60,058 bases of DNA from Bullifex porci (GCF_009695635.1 NZ_VUNN01000014.1:1-60058); one strand, 5' to 3'; shown: positions 34,960-44,395, counted from the first letter of the stretch. Numbers and translations: made by a program. Notes: generated by a model from the letters alone, not told the origin.

Positions 34960-36036
34960 CTACAATAAGAAATGCAATAATAGCCCACCAGCTATTACAC
35001 TAGCAATTTGACCAGATACATTTGCTCCTAATGCATAGTATAGTAGATGATTTTGCTTATTAGCCTCTAAGCCAACCTTCTCAACAACTCTAGATGACAT
35101 TGGAAAGGCCGATATACCAGCTCCTCCAATTAAAGGATTAATCTTTTTCTTTAAGAAGATATTAACTATTTTTAAAAATAAGACACCACAAACTGTATCA
35201 AAGATAAATGCAAGAAGGCCAAAGCCCATTATCATAAGAGTCTCTATGCGAAGTATTTCAGGACCATTTAGCTTTGGAGCTATTGCAAGTCCAAGCAAAA
35301 GCGAAATTAGAGGTGATAAAATATTCTCTGCTGCTCTTTGAAGCTGTCCTAAAACCTGGCACTCCCTTAGAAGATTTCCAAACATAAGCATACCGACTAG
35401 AGCAATAGATTCAGGAGCTATAAAACCAGATATTATAGTAGTAATGATAGGAAATAATATTCTTGCTCTTGTTGAAACGACTTTACTGCTATACTGCATT
35501 TCAATTTCTCTTTCCTTTCGTGTGGTCATAGCCTTTAATACTACTGGCTGTATTATAGGAACTAACGCCATATAGGAATATGCGACTATTAAAATAGGAG
35601 CTATAAATGCTGATTGTAGCTTCATACTTACAAATATCGCAGTAGGACCATCGGCGGCTCCAATAATTCCTATGCTGGCAGCATCATTTATTGGGAAAAA
35701 TAGTGATGCTATTAGCATAGTGATAAAAATACCACCTTGGCTAACAATACCAATTAATAGTAACCAGGGCTTTGATAAAAGAGGACCAAAGTCAATCATA
35801 GCGCCAATACCTATAAAAAGAAGTAGTGGGAAGACTTCATGGTCAGCTATACCAAAATTATATAGCCAAGCTAAAATTCCAGAGCTTGCAATAGTACTGT
35901 TTGGAATATTAACTAGAATAGCGCCAAAGCCCATAGGAAGGAGTAAGGTAGGCTCCATCTTCTTTTTGATGGCAAGATAAATCAGAAGACCACCAACTGC
36001 CATCATCACGATAGAATAAAATAGTTCTGATTTCAT
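34960..36036 (-). CDS. Orphan OadB-like beta subunit of Na+-pumping decarboxylase
   Basis: 358-residue membrane protein with about nine helices. Family marks are LPMGFGAILVNIP, FIGIGAMIDFGPLL, GIIGAADGPTAIFVSMKL (the usual G-G-A-D-G-P-T block near 125) and GVLFLKIVN. In complete pumps this subunit couples malonyl-, glutaconyl- or oxaloacetate decarboxylation to Na+ export. No alpha, gamma or biotin subunit is nearby, so the partner is elsewhere or the protein works alone. Confidence 0.88.
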   Translation of the reverse strand: MKSELFYSIVMMAVGGLLIYLAIKKKMEPTLLLPMGFGAILVNIPNSTIASSGILAWLYNFGIADHEVFPLLLFIGIGAMIDFGPLLSKPWLLLIGIVSQGGIFITMLIASLFFPINDAASIGIIGAADGPTAIFVSMKLQSAFIAPILIVAYSYMALVPIIQPVVLKAMTTRKEREIEMQYSSKVVSTRARILFPIITTIISGFIAPESIALVGMLMFGNLLRECQVLGQLQRAAENILSPLISLLLGLAIAPKLNGPEILRIETLMIMGFGLLAFIFDTVCGVLFLKIVNIFLKKKINPLIGGAGISAFPMSSRVVEKVGLEANKQNHLLYYALGANVSGQIASVIAGGLLLHFLL

Positions 36037-36235
36037 ATTAAGAAAATAAATACAAAAACTAAAACTTTGTAAATAGTATTAGCATAGTTTCACTCTATCT
36101 TATGTAATTCATAAAAGATAAGTTATAAATTACTAGCTTTAAGCCTTTACCAATCCCTAAATAGGAAGGTACAAAAGTATGGAAACGTGTAAAGCTTTCC
36201 ATCAAATCCAATATTAGTCATTGAAAGCTTAATTT

Positions 36236-36440
36236 CCCAAGCAACATCAGAGTATCATCCTCATTTAAGCTATCAAACCAGCCACGAGTAGTATCATTAT
36301 CATGAGGAAGTGTATATGCAACAAAGTCTCTTGTGTAATTCATAGGTAAGAAATCATCTGAAGGATTATAGTTAACATTCTTACCATGAGAAAAAACAAA
36401 CATCGAAATCTTCATACCAGAGAAGTCATTGCCAACACTG
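36236..36440 (-). pseudogene. Fragment of a malQ-like gene
   Basis: The sequence matches the malQ gene at about 38340-38540 over roughly 190 bases on the same strand, with high identity (for example FLPMNYTRDFVAYT and HDNDTTRGWFDSL). It covers about residues 355-420 of MalQ and includes the catalytic HDND block. THDND is changed to PHDND. It lies immediately behind the DUF4143 ATPase copy B, with malQ itself on the other side of that gene. Confidence 0.85.
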
Positions 36441-36455
36441 AAAAACAGTGGTAAG

Positions 36456-37739
36456 TCAGTTTCTCAAACAACCAATAGGAACAACATAGACACCATCTTG
36501 ACGGCGATATGCGTAATCTCCAATCCCAGTTAAAACCATAAGGAAAGATGGTGTATTCATCTTATTGGTATCAATTTTTGCTGCCATTGTTTTAAGACTT
36601 TTCGCACCTTCTTCAATGAGTTTATCTCCACCAAGCTTTATTTCAATAAGACCATATTTACCATTCCTCAAATGAATAACAGCATCACATTCCTGTCCAT
36701 CTTTGTCTCGGTAATGGTAAACCTTACCGTTCAGTGCGTCTGCAAAAACACGAAGATCTCTTATACAGAGCGTTTCAAAAAGAAAACCAAATGTCTTCAG
36801 ATCATTTATCAGGTCGTTCGGACCGATACCCAATGCAGCTACAGCGATAGAAGGATCAACATAATAGCGAGTATCTGATGAACGAATCGCAGTTTTAGAA
36901 CGAAGATTTGGATTCCAAGCAGGCATATCTTCTACAACAAAGATTTTCCTAAGTGCATTGATATAAGATGCAACAGTTTCCTCGTTTATCGACATTCCTT
37001 CTTTTGCAGAAATATCCTGTGCAAGCACAGTATTTGGTACTTGGCCGCCTTGATTTCTTGCATAGGAACGCATAAGACTCTGAACTCTTTCCGGATTTTT
37101 TTGTACATTGTCTGCCCTATTAATATCAGTGCGAACAACCGCATCGTAATAATCAAATGCTTGGTCTAAAGCAATTTCATCATGCATGCCCACCGATTGA
37201 GGCCACCCTCCTCGACACACAAGGAACGCTAGGCGCTCGATACTTATATTAGATTCTCCGTCAATTTCAGTGTTTCCTTCAAAAAGGTCTTTTATACTGA
37301 CTTCACCTGTTGAGTCTCCAGACTCGTATAAGCTCATCGGTCGCATCGTAAGCCAGGCAAAACGACCTGTACCAGAGTGTGTAATTTCCTTGGTATCGGC
37401 GGGAACAGCAGAACCAGTGAGAACAAACTGTCCAAGAACACCACGATGGTCAACCTCAAAACGGATAGCATCCCATAGTTTCGGTGCAAGTTGCCATTCG
37501 TCAATCAGCCTCGGTGTTGCGCCCTTTAATAGTCGTTTTGGGCTCACCTCGGACATAGAAATGTTTTGCTCTTTCTTTTCAGGGTCATCCATATATAAAA
37601 TACTTGCAGCGAGTTGCTCAGCAGTTGTGGTTTTACCGCACCACTTTGGACCTTCAATCAACACCGCACCTTTACCTTCCAACTTTCGTTTTAGGATATC
37701 GTCGGCAATTCTTTTTCGATAGTTTTCCATTTTGAGCAC
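36456..37739 (-). CDS. AAA ATPase with C-terminal DUF4143 (copy B)
   Basis: 427 residues. Walker A GPKWCGKTT near 28-36, Walker B PRLIDEWQLAPK, sensor FVLTGSAVP; the C-terminal part carries the nuclease-like pattern GQECDAVIHLRNGKYGLIEIKLGG. The sequence differs strongly from copies A and C, so the three are independent arrivals rather than recent duplicates. The codon use is richer in G and C than malQ beside it. Three 23-bp direct repeats precede the start. The gene is wedged between malQ and a malQ fragment. Confidence 0.88.
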   Translation of the reverse strand: MLKMENYRKRIADDILKRKLEGKGAVLIEGPKWCGKTTTAEQLAASILYMDDPEKKEQNISMSEVSPKRLLKGATPRLIDEWQLAPKLWDAIRFEVDHRGVLGQFVLTGSAVPADTKEITHSGTGRFAWLTMRPMSLYESGDSTGEVSIKDLFEGNTEIDGESNISIERLAFLVCRGGWPQSVGMHDEIALDQAFDYYDAVVRTDINRADNVQKNPERVQSLMRSYARNQGGQVPNTVLAQDISAKEGMSINEETVASYINALRKIFVVEDMPAWNPNLRSKTAIRSSDTRYYVDPSIAVAALGIGPNDLINDLKTFGFLFETLCIRDLRVFADALNGKVYHYRDKDGQECDAVIHLRNGKYGLIEIKLGGDKLIEEGAKSLKTMAAKIDTNKMNTPSFLMVLTGIGDYAYRRQDGVYVVPIGCLRN

Positions 37740-37791
37740 CTCGTATCATTCATATTGTCTATATTATACACAAGAATTATAAATTTCTCGA

Positions 37792-37858
37792 TATTTTTCC
37801 GACGATTGGCTAAATATTTTTCCGACGATTGGCTAAAAATTTTTCCGATGGTTGGCGT
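37792..37858 (-). repeat. Three direct repeats (23-bp period) upstream of DUF4143 copy B
   Basis: Plus-strand unit TTTTTCCGACGATTGGCTAA, with the CC pair at 37799, 37822 and 37845, exactly 23 bases apart; the third copy has two changes. They lie 50-120 bases before the start codon. Confidence 0.88.
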
Positions 37859-38050
37859 AATATTGTTAATAAAGGTGGAATAAATGCATCATATCGCTGG
37901 AATCACAATTAATCATCGAAGTTCCAAAATTATCAATAGCACCAATTAGCTTTTATTTAAGCAATAAAATCAAAACTACCGGCTTAGCCGGTAGCTTTAA
38001 TCTATTTAGCACTATTTGTTTGTGTGTACAGCACTCTTTTAAGTATTAAT
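37859..38050. other. Intergenic stretch behind malQ
   Basis: Apart from the malQ terminator at 37976-37994 nothing is recognised. Confidence 0.6.
37976..37994. terminator. Terminator of the malEFG-lacI-malQ operon
   Basis: CTACCGGC pairs perfectly with GCCGGTAG (loop TTA); TTTTGATTTTATT follows on the minus strand. Confidence 0.8.
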
Positions 38051-39592
38051 CTAAGCTCTCTCTCTTTCACTAGCTGTTTTGCCATCACGACCAGTTAGTC
38101 TTACAAGGTGCTTAAAGCGTGATAACCTATAATCATCAAAAGCACCACTAACCATTCTCCAGCTCCAGTTTTTATCATTACACGTTGAAGGATAGTTCAT
38201 TCTAGCTTCGTTACCAAGCTCTAAGATATCCTGCATTGGTATAATAGCAATATCTGCGTTAGAGAACATAACTGCTCTAATTAAAGCCCAAACAGCTTCT
38301 CTATCATCACACGCAAGATACTCTCTAACCATGTGCTTATCATCCTCTGATAAGCTATCAAACCAACCGCGAGTAGTGTCATTATCGTGAGTACCTGTAT
38401 ATGCAACAAAGTCTCTTGTGTAATTCATAGGTAAGAAATCATCTGAAGGATTATAGTTACCATTCTTATCACGAGAAAAACCAAACATTGCAATCTTCAT
38501 ACCAGGAAAGCCATTAGAGTCTCTAAGCTTCTTAACACTATCTGTCATAAGCCCTAAATCCTCTGCAATAATAGGAAGCTCACCAAGCTCCTTCCTAATT
38601 GTTTCAAAAAGCTTCTTACCTGGACTCTTCTTCCACTTACCATGCTCAGCAGTCTTAGCTGATGCTGCTATCTCATAATAAGCATCAAGGCCTCTAAAAT
38701 GATCAATTCTTAAGATATCTGTCATATGAAGAAGACGCTTAATTCTCTGAAGCCACCATTCAAAGCCACTTTCCTCATGCTTCTTCCAATCATAAACAGG
38801 GTTACCCCAAAGCTGACCTGTAGCACTAAAGTTATCTGGTGGAACACCAGAGACAGCACTATAGTGCCCCTTATCATCGGTTTTCAATAAATCTAAATGA
38901 GCCCATGCATCTGCAGAATCTGCACCAACGAAAATTGGGATATCACCAATAGTCTTAATACCTAAGCTCTTTGTATATATATGAAGTCTATTAAGCTGGT
39001 CATCAAATAAATATTGAAGTGCATACCAAACCTTAAGCTCTTCTTTCTTCTCTTTTTTAATTCGTTCTATAGTCTTAGGATCTCTAAAGCCCTCTTTTTC
39101 ATCCCAAATACTATACCAACGAGCATCGTTATACTTTTCATAGAGAACCATGAATAAAGCATAGTCCTCAAGCCAAAAGCTCTCTCTTGCTAAAAAGTCT
39201 AAATAGGACTTTCTTCTAGAGTTTTTCTTAAGGAAGGCTTTAGCAGCCTTCTTTAAAAGTGGAAGCTTATATTCAATAACTGAATTAAAATCAACCTTAT
39301 TAGAAGGGAAATTAGGATGAACTAAATCCTCCTGCTCTAAATATCCATCCTTATATAAAAGCTCTGGTGAGATAAGTAGCTCATTACCAGCAAAGGTTGA
39401 ACGAGCAGAATAAGGACTATTTCCATAGCCAGTTGGACCAAGTGGAAGTAGCTGCCAAAGATTTGCACCACTCTCTTTTACTTTATCAGCAAAACGATAT
39501 GCAGCAGGACCTAAGTCTCCTATTCCATACTCTGAATCGAGACTTGTTATATGCATTAATATTCCAGATGATCTACTACCATCAATATTCAT
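38051..39592 (-). CDS. malQ: 4-alpha-glucanotransferase (amylomaltase, GH77)
   Basis: 513-residue cytoplasmic enzyme that shuffles maltodextrin chains and releases glucose. The three catalytic carboxylates are in DILRIDHFRGLDAY (nucleophile, near 293), PIIAEDLG (acid/base, near 341) and GTHDNDTTRGW (near 396). The substrate loop GNPVYDWKKHEESGFEWW is present. AAGGAGA lies 7 bases before the ATG, which is 2 bases after the lacI stop. Last gene of the sugar operon. Confidence 0.96.
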   Translation of the reverse strand: MNIDGSRSSGILMHITSLDSEYGIGDLGPAAYRFADKVKESGANLWQLLPLGPTGYGNSPYSARSTFAGNELLISPELLYKDGYLEQEDLVHPNFPSNKVDFNSVIEYKLPLLKKAAKAFLKKNSRRKSYLDFLARESFWLEDYALFMVLYEKYNDARWYSIWDEKEGFRDPKTIERIKKEKKEELKVWYALQYLFDDQLNRLHIYTKSLGIKTIGDIPIFVGADSADAWAHLDLLKTDDKGHYSAVSGVPPDNFSATGQLWGNPVYDWKKHEESGFEWWLQRIKRLLHMTDILRIDHFRGLDAYYEIAASAKTAEHGKWKKSPGKKLFETIRKELGELPIIAEDLGLMTDSVKKLRDSNGFPGMKIAMFGFSRDKNGNYNPSDDFLPMNYTRDFVAYTGTHDNDTTRGWFDSLSEDDKHMVREYLACDDREAVWALIRAVMFSNADIAIIPMQDILELGNEARMNYPSTCNDKNWSWRMVSGAFDDYRLSRFKHLVRLTGRDGKTASERERA

Positions 39593-39594
39593 TA

Positions 39595-40629
39595 TTATAT
39601 CTCCTTGAGAGTATTACCTTCTCTAAACTCAAATGGAAAGCTATGATGACTCTCAACATCCTCGCCTTCAAGTACCTTAAATAGTAACTCAGCACTCATG
39701 ATGCCCTTCTTCTCTGCATCCTGAACTACTGTAGTTAAGCATAGCCCTGATGAATAGGTACTAAAAATTCCATCAAAGCCGACTATTGAAACATCCTCAG
39801 GAACACGCTTTCCAAAGGCTCTTGCCCTATCGATAACGCCTAAAGCAACTACATCAGACATACAAACGATACAGGTGTAATCACCATTTTCAAAGAAGTC
39901 AGCGGCAACCTTTGAGCCATCCTGGAAGGTAGCAAGACAAGAAACTATATTAATATCCTTTAGTGACATATTGTATTCACCTAAAGCCTTCTCATACCCT
40001 GCTTGACGCCTTCTAACTATAGTTTTAGTTTCCTGTGGAGTGAGCTGAGCATAGGCGTCAAAGGGGAGAGAAATAACAGCTATCTTCCTATGCCCCTTTT
40101 CGAGAACTGCCTTCATCTCTTCATAGGCAGCACTCATATCATCAATTGAAAGGTTTATAGGGCCATCCTCATCGGCACCATCGATGAGGACTAAAGGAAG
40201 CTTTCTTCTTCTTAAGGATTCTCTAATTTGAGGATCAAACCAAAGCCCCATCGAAATAAGACCATCAACAGTAGCATTATTAATTGCTTCAGAAATCGAT
40301 GAGTGAACTGGAGGAATTATAGTTAGAGTATAATCATTACGCTCTGCAACAATTCCAATACCTCTTAATACAGATTGAGTATAAGGGTTCGATAGAGAAT
40401 CTGATAAGCTTTGAGGAAGCAAAAAGCCAATAGATTTATGACGACCTAAAGAGAAATTACGCGCCATAGGATCAGGGGTGTATTCAAGCCTTTTAGCAAC
40501 CTCTAAAATCTTGTCTCTTGCCTCCTGGCTAATTCTAGAAGGAGAGTTAAAAGCAAAGGATACAGTAGTTTTTGAATATCCTGTTTCTCTAGCAATATCA
40601 CTAATCGTTGTTTTTTTACTGCTTTTCAA
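39595..40629 (-). CDS. LacI-family transcriptional repressor of the sugar operon
   Basis: 344 residues. The helix-turn-helix (TISDIARETGYSKTTVSFAFN, about 8-28) and hinge (ARDKILEVAKRLEYTPDPMARNF) precede a periplasmic-binding-type effector domain. The start is TTG at 40629 with GGAGG 6 bases upstream; no ATG is available. Its location within the operon suggests it represses its own synthesis through the doubled AAACCGG operator at 43862-43884. Confidence 0.92.
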   Translation of the reverse strand: MKSSKKTTISDIARETGYSKTTVSFAFNSPSRISQEARDKILEVAKRLEYTPDPMARNFSLGRHKSIGFLLPQSLSDSLSNPYTQSVLRGIGIVAERNDYTLTIIPPVHSSISEAINNATVDGLISMGLWFDPQIRESLRRRKLPLVLIDGADEDGPINLSIDDMSAAYEEMKAVLEKGHRKIAVISLPFDAYAQLTPQETKTIVRRRQAGYEKALGEYNMSLKDINIVSCLATFQDGSKVAADFFENGDYTCIVCMSDVVALGVIDRARAFGKRVPEDVSIVGFDGIFSTYSSGLCLTTVVQDAEKKGIMSAELLFKVLEGEDVESHHSFPFEFREGNTLKEI

Positions 40630-40657
40630 AGCTCTCCTCCTTTTTTTTATTGTATTA

Positions 40658-41509
40658 TTAGCCCTTTACAGCACCTGCGGCAACACCCTTAATGATATAT
40701 TTCTGACAACATAGATAGAAAATGATGACAGGAATAATACCCATGAGGATGATAGCCATTGTAGCACCAAGCTCTACAGCACCATAGCTACCCTTTAGGT
40801 ACTGAACCTGAATAGGAATTGTTCTATAAAGGTTCTTATCGAGTACAAGATATGGTAGTAGATAGTCATTCCATACCCACATGATCTCAAGGATAGCAAC
40901 ACTGATAAGTGTTGGCTTTAGAACAGGAAGAACAATCTGGAAATATGTTCTAACAGGTCCACAGCCATCGATTGCTGCTGCCTCTTCCATTCCAAGTGGA
41001 ACACTCTTTACGAAGCCAGAGAATGTGAATATTGCTAAGCCTGCACCAAAACCAAGATAAATAATTGGAATTGTATATGGAGTATTTAGCTTTAGAGTAT
41101 CTGCTGTACGTGAGAGTGTAAACATAACCATCTGGAAAGGAACTACCATTGAGAATACACAAAGATAGTAAACAATTCTAGCAATTAGAGAATCGACTCT
41201 AGAAACATACCATGCACTCATTGAGGTACAAAGGAGGATAAGAGCTGTTGAGAAAATTGTTATATAAAATGAGTAGAATACACTTTTAAGGAAGTTGTAG
41301 TTACCCATAGACATACCAGTAACAAAGTTCATAAAGCCTGCCCACATCTCACCTGTAGGGAGAGCAAAGGTATTTGTCTTAACGAATGAGTTTAATTTAA
41401 ATGCGTTTAAAACAACGATTACTACAGGAATAACCCAGAAAATACAAATTACAGTAAATAAAATAGTAAGGAAGGTATTGAACCTCTTTTCACCTTTAAG
41501 AGCTGCCAT
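40658..41509 (-). CDS. Sugar ABC transporter permease, MalG type
   Basis: 283 residues with six membrane segments and the ATPase-contact loop EEAAAIDGCGPVRTYFQIVLPVLKP. It starts by TAATG overlap with the MalF-type gene. Together with it and the binding protein it forms an importer of an oligosaccharide, probably maltodextrin given malQ in the operon. No MalK-type ATPase gene is present, so a shared ATPase elsewhere is implied. Confidence 0.92.
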   Translation of the reverse strand: MAALKGEKRFNTFLTILFTVICIFWVIPVVIVVLNAFKLNSFVKTNTFALPTGEMWAGFMNFVTGMSMGNYNFLKSVFYSFYITIFSTALILLCTSMSAWYVSRVDSLIARIVYYLCVFSMVVPFQMVMFTLSRTADTLKLNTPYTIPIIYLGFGAGLAIFTFSGFVKSVPLGMEEAAAIDGCGPVRTYFQIVLPVLKPTLISVAILEIMWVWNDYLLPYLVLDKNLYRTIPIQVQYLKGSYGAVELGATMAIILMGIIPVIIFYLCCQKYIIKGVAAGAVKG

Positions 41510-42432
41510 TACTGCTGTACCTCCTTCTCTCTTGTAAACTTAAGCTGTAGCAAGCCAAGTGCTGCTACGAAGATGAAGAATACTACAGCCTTAGCCTGAG
41601 CAAAGCCTCTTGCTGCGGTGTTAGAGCCATAGAACTCTGTATAGATGTTAAGTGCAAGCATTTCTGTTGTCTTAATTTGTGTTGCACCCTTCCAAATAAA
41701 TGGCTGACCTGCTGTAAGAGCAATGTTCTGGTCGAAGAGCTTAAAGCCATTAGAAAGTGAGAGGAATAAACAAATTGTGAAGGAGCTCATCATGTTAGGA
41801 ATTGTAACCTTGAAGAGCTTCTGCATACCTGTAGCACCATCAATCTCTGCAGCCTCAAGCATATCCTCAGGAATTGCCTGTAAGCCAGCGATGTAAAGAA
41901 TCATCATATAACCGATCTGCTGCCAGCACATTACTATTACTAAGCCCCAGAAGCCATATTTAGTCTCAAGAAGAATAGAAGTATCGAACTTAGATAAAAT
42001 ACCATCAAAGATCATAGACCAAATGTGACCTAGTACGATACCACCAATAAGGTTAGGCATAAAGAATACAGTTCTAAATAGATTACTACCCTTAATACCC
42101 TTAGTAAGAATATATGCAATTGCAAATGCAAATACGTTAATTAGTACAACCGATACTATAGTATATAAGGCTGTGTACCAGAATGCATGGAAAAATGTTG
42201 GATCTTGGAATACCTTTACATAGTTTGCAAGACCTACCCATTGAACCTTAGAAGTTACTCTAAATTGACAAAATGATAGATAAATACCCTGAATAAAAGG
42301 CCATACGAAGCCAATCACAAAACAAATAATAGTAGGTCCCATAAAGAGAGGAAACCAATGCTTAATAGGTTTCTTAATAAGCTGGGAACTAAAGCCGCCC
42401 TCAACTCGGCGAGGTTTCTTTGTCTTAGCCAT
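41509..42432 (-). CDS. Sugar ABC transporter permease, MalF type
   Basis: 307 residues, six membrane segments, contact loop EAAEIDGATGMQKLFKVTIPNM. The start at 42432 follows GGAG by 9 bases; the upstream TTG overlaps the ribosome binding site. Confidence 0.92.
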   Translation of the reverse strand: MAKTKKPRRVEGGFSSQLIKKPIKHWFPLFMGPTIICFVIGFVWPFIQGIYLSFCQFRVTSKVQWVGLANYVKVFQDPTFFHAFWYTALYTIVSVVLINVFAFAIAYILTKGIKGSNLFRTVFFMPNLIGGIVLGHIWSMIFDGILSKFDTSILLETKYGFWGLVIVMCWQQIGYMMILYIAGLQAIPEDMLEAAEIDGATGMQKLFKVTIPNMMSSFTICLFLSLSNGFKLFDQNIALTAGQPFIWKGATQIKTTEMLALNIYTEFYGSNTAARGFAQAKAVVFFIFVAALGLLQLKFTREKEVQQ

Positions 42433-42478
42433 CTTTAAAATCTCCAAAAATGATAGCGAAACATGAATTAGAAATAAA

Positions 42479-42497
42479 GGGCGGGTAATGCCCGCCC
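42479..42497 (-). terminator. Intra-operon hairpin between binding-protein and permease genes
   Basis: GGGCGGG pairs perfectly with CCCGCCC (5-base loop), followed on the minus strand by TTTATTTC. As in other sugar operons it may stop part of the transcripts or protect the 3' end of the binding-protein message, so that more of that protein is made than of the permeases. Confidence 0.7.
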
Positions 42498-42517
42498 CTC
42501 AAGTACGAACATTCAGA

Positions 42518-43813
42518 CTACTGATTGTTCTTAGCGTAGTGGTTTGCCCATCCTTGGACGAATGCTGTTTCAACACCCTTCCATGTAGCATCAGATGGAG
42601 CGTTATCATACTGGTTCATTGCAGAAACAACACCAGCTCTCCAGTCATCTACTGCAGGAGTATAGTTGAATGCCCAAGTCATTACATAGCAACCATTCTT
42701 GTTATATTCGTTAGCCTGATCGAGGAATACGTTGTTAGATGGAGCTGCCTTCTTGTATGGGATAGCACCAAATGTCTGAGCAAGGAGCTTTGTACCTGTC
42801 TCTGAAGTAACCATCCAAACCATGAAATCCATAGTAGCATCGATATCTTCCTGAGCAGCTTCAGCGTTGATAGCCCAGCAACCCTCTGTACCACAGTTTA
42901 AACCAGCCTTTTCTTCACCTGGAACACCTGCGTAGAATGGGATCATAGCGAGATCTGCAGGATTCATACCGTACTTACCTGTGAGAGCATCAAATTCCCA
43001 GTTACCATTCTGATAGAATACTGCCTGGCCCTTACCGAACTCAGCTTCAGCATCGTAACCACCTGTTGCAAGTGAGTTAGGAGCATATGCACTGTTGTTG
43101 ATGTAGAGGTCCCAAATATTCTTGAAGTTAGGGAGGTACTTACCTGAGATTGTAGCAGGAGTAGCTGTCCAACCACCAGCATCTCTTGATTCATAGAATA
43201 ATGCTACGTTAGCAAGGTGACCTGAGAATCTCCATGAAGATGAACCGTCCATACCGGATGATGTGAATGCATCAAAACCAAGAGTCTTGCTTCTTGCGTG
43301 GATGTCTTCAGCAATAGCCTTGAGAGAAGCGAAATCCTTAATCTGGTCGATTGAGTATCCAGCCTTAGCAAGGAGAGCCTTGTTTACGATGATACCAAAG
43401 CATTCATATGTATAACCGATTGAGCAGAGCTTACCGTTCTTATCATAAAGGTTGTATGCATCTGTGCTGAGCTCAGCTTCGATTGCTGTACCTCTAAGGT
43501 CGAGACAGAAATCACCCCAAGAATCAACAGCACCCTGGTTACCTACAACAAATAATGTAGGAGGATTTGACTTATCCATTTCAGCTGTAAGAGTCTCGTT
43601 GTATGTACCTGAAGCAGCTGTTACAACTTTAACATCAACACCAGTTTCTGCTTTATAAGCCTTTGCAACTTCCTGAAGAACACTATCTGATTCTGGCTTG
43701 AAGTTGAGCCAGTATACAGAACCCTGTTTAGCTGGAGCTTCACTAGCACCCTGTGCAAAAACAGTTGTAAGTGCAATGAGAGCAACAAGCATGATTGTTA
43801 AAACTTTTTTCAT
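42518..43813 (-). CDS. Sugar ABC transporter substrate-binding protein
   Basis: 431-residue exported binding protein of solute-binding family 1. Signal peptide MKKVLTIMLVALIALTTVFA, cut before QGASEA; no lipobox Cys. Family pattern: VYWLNFKPESDSVLQEVAKAY at the start, GQAVFYQNGNWEF and AINAEAAQEDIDATMDFMVW later; rich in Trp and Tyr for sugar stacking. AAAGGAG lies 6 bases before the ATG. First gene of the operon. Confidence 0.93.
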   Translation of the reverse strand: MKKVLTIMLVALIALTTVFAQGASEAPAKQGSVYWLNFKPESDSVLQEVAKAYKAETGVDVKVVTAASGTYNETLTAEMDKSNPPTLFVVGNQGAVDSWGDFCLDLRGTAIEAELSTDAYNLYDKNGKLCSIGYTYECFGIIVNKALLAKAGYSIDQIKDFASLKAIAEDIHARSKTLGFDAFTSSGMDGSSSWRFSGHLANVALFYESRDAGGWTATPATISGKYLPNFKNIWDLYINNSAYAPNSLATGGYDAEAEFGKGQAVFYQNGNWEFDALTGKYGMNPADLAMIPFYAGVPGEEKAGLNCGTEGCWAINAEAAQEDIDATMDFMVWMVTSETGTKLLAQTFGAIPYKKAAPSNNVFLDQANEYNKNGCYVMTWAFNYTPAVDDWRAGVVSAMNQYDNAPSDATWKGVETAFVQGWANHYAKNNQ

Positions 43814-43856
43814 TTCTTACTCCTTTTTGAATAATTATTTTTTATTTGATAACTTA

Positions 43857-43885
43857 ATGCTAAACCGGTTTTGTAAACCGGTCAA
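43857..43885 (-). promoter_or_regulatory. Promoter with two LacI-type operators, sugar operon
   Basis: -35 TTGACC (43885-43880), 17-base spacer, -10 TAGCAT (43862-43857). AAACCGGTTT (43862-43871) is a perfect 10-bp palindrome with central CG; a second half-exact copy AAACCGGTCA begins 13 bases further on (43875-43884) and covers the -35. A repressor bound to either would block RNA polymerase. The repressor is most likely the lacI-type gene in the operon. Confidence 0.75.
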
Positions 43886-43924
43886 CTAAAATTTTTAAAA
43901 ATATTTTTTCGATAAAAAAACTAA

Positions 43925-43959
43925 AAGGAGTTAAAAAAAATAAAAACTTCTAACTCCTT
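43925..43959 (-). terminator. Terminator after the 81-residue gene
   Basis: AAGGAGTTA (43925-43933) pairs perfectly with TAACTCCTT (43951-43959); on the minus strand TTAGTTTTTTT follows. Confidence 0.7.
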
Positions 43960-44027
43960 AAATTAAAATAAAATATTTAAGATAATAACGGAATAATACA
44001 AATAATCTATATCAGATTATTACATAA

Positions 44028-44273
44028 TCATTTGAATCGCTTTAAAAATTCTTCCTTATAACGAAGGAATTCATCTATACTCATCATTGCTTTAGTAGCT
44101 GCAGCATCAACAGACATAGTACCATTTATAACCTGCATCATTAGATTTTCAAATTTTCTTTTTTCACTACCCCTTTCAAAGCTCTGCATTGAAAAACTAT
44201 CTTCATTAGATGCGCTAGCATTAAAATTTAAATCACAAACCTGCTGTACCTTTCCTTCAAAATCCTTAGCCAT
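44028..44273 (-). CDS. Hypothetical protein, 81 residues
   Basis: Small soluble protein with no family I recognise. The C-terminal half (KRKFENLMMQVINGTMSVDAAATKAMMSIDEFLRYKEEF) looks helical and resembles in style the helix-turn-helix tail of Rpn-type proteins (compare ITKETAASKLNITAEKF at the end of the gene at 4433-5317), so it could be a surviving C-terminal piece or a small regulator. A terminator at 43925-43959 on its strand supports real expression; the ribosome binding site (TAGGA, 11 bases upstream) is weak. Confidence 0.5.
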   Translation of the reverse strand: MAKDFEGKVQQVCDLNFNASASNEDSFSMQSFERGSEKRKFENLMMQVINGTMSVDAAATKAMMSIDEFLRYKEEFLKRFK

Positions 44274-44395
44274 AATATTAATATCCTACTAATTGAAGTT
44301 ATTCCCTTTAACCATTGTTATATCGTATAAGAAAATACTATACAATATATGAGCTATTCAATTTTTGTATATTTTTTAATCATTATGAGTTTTTT

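Noticed and set aside
36218-36415. 65-residue reading frame as an independent gene
   Set aside because: It is a slice of malQ without start signals and with a meaningless tail; called as a pseudogene fragment.
37792-37858. 23-bp tandem repeats as a CRISPR array or plasmid iterons
   Set aside because: Units are contiguous with no spacers, and there is no replication initiator gene; they sit in the promoter region of an ATPase gene.
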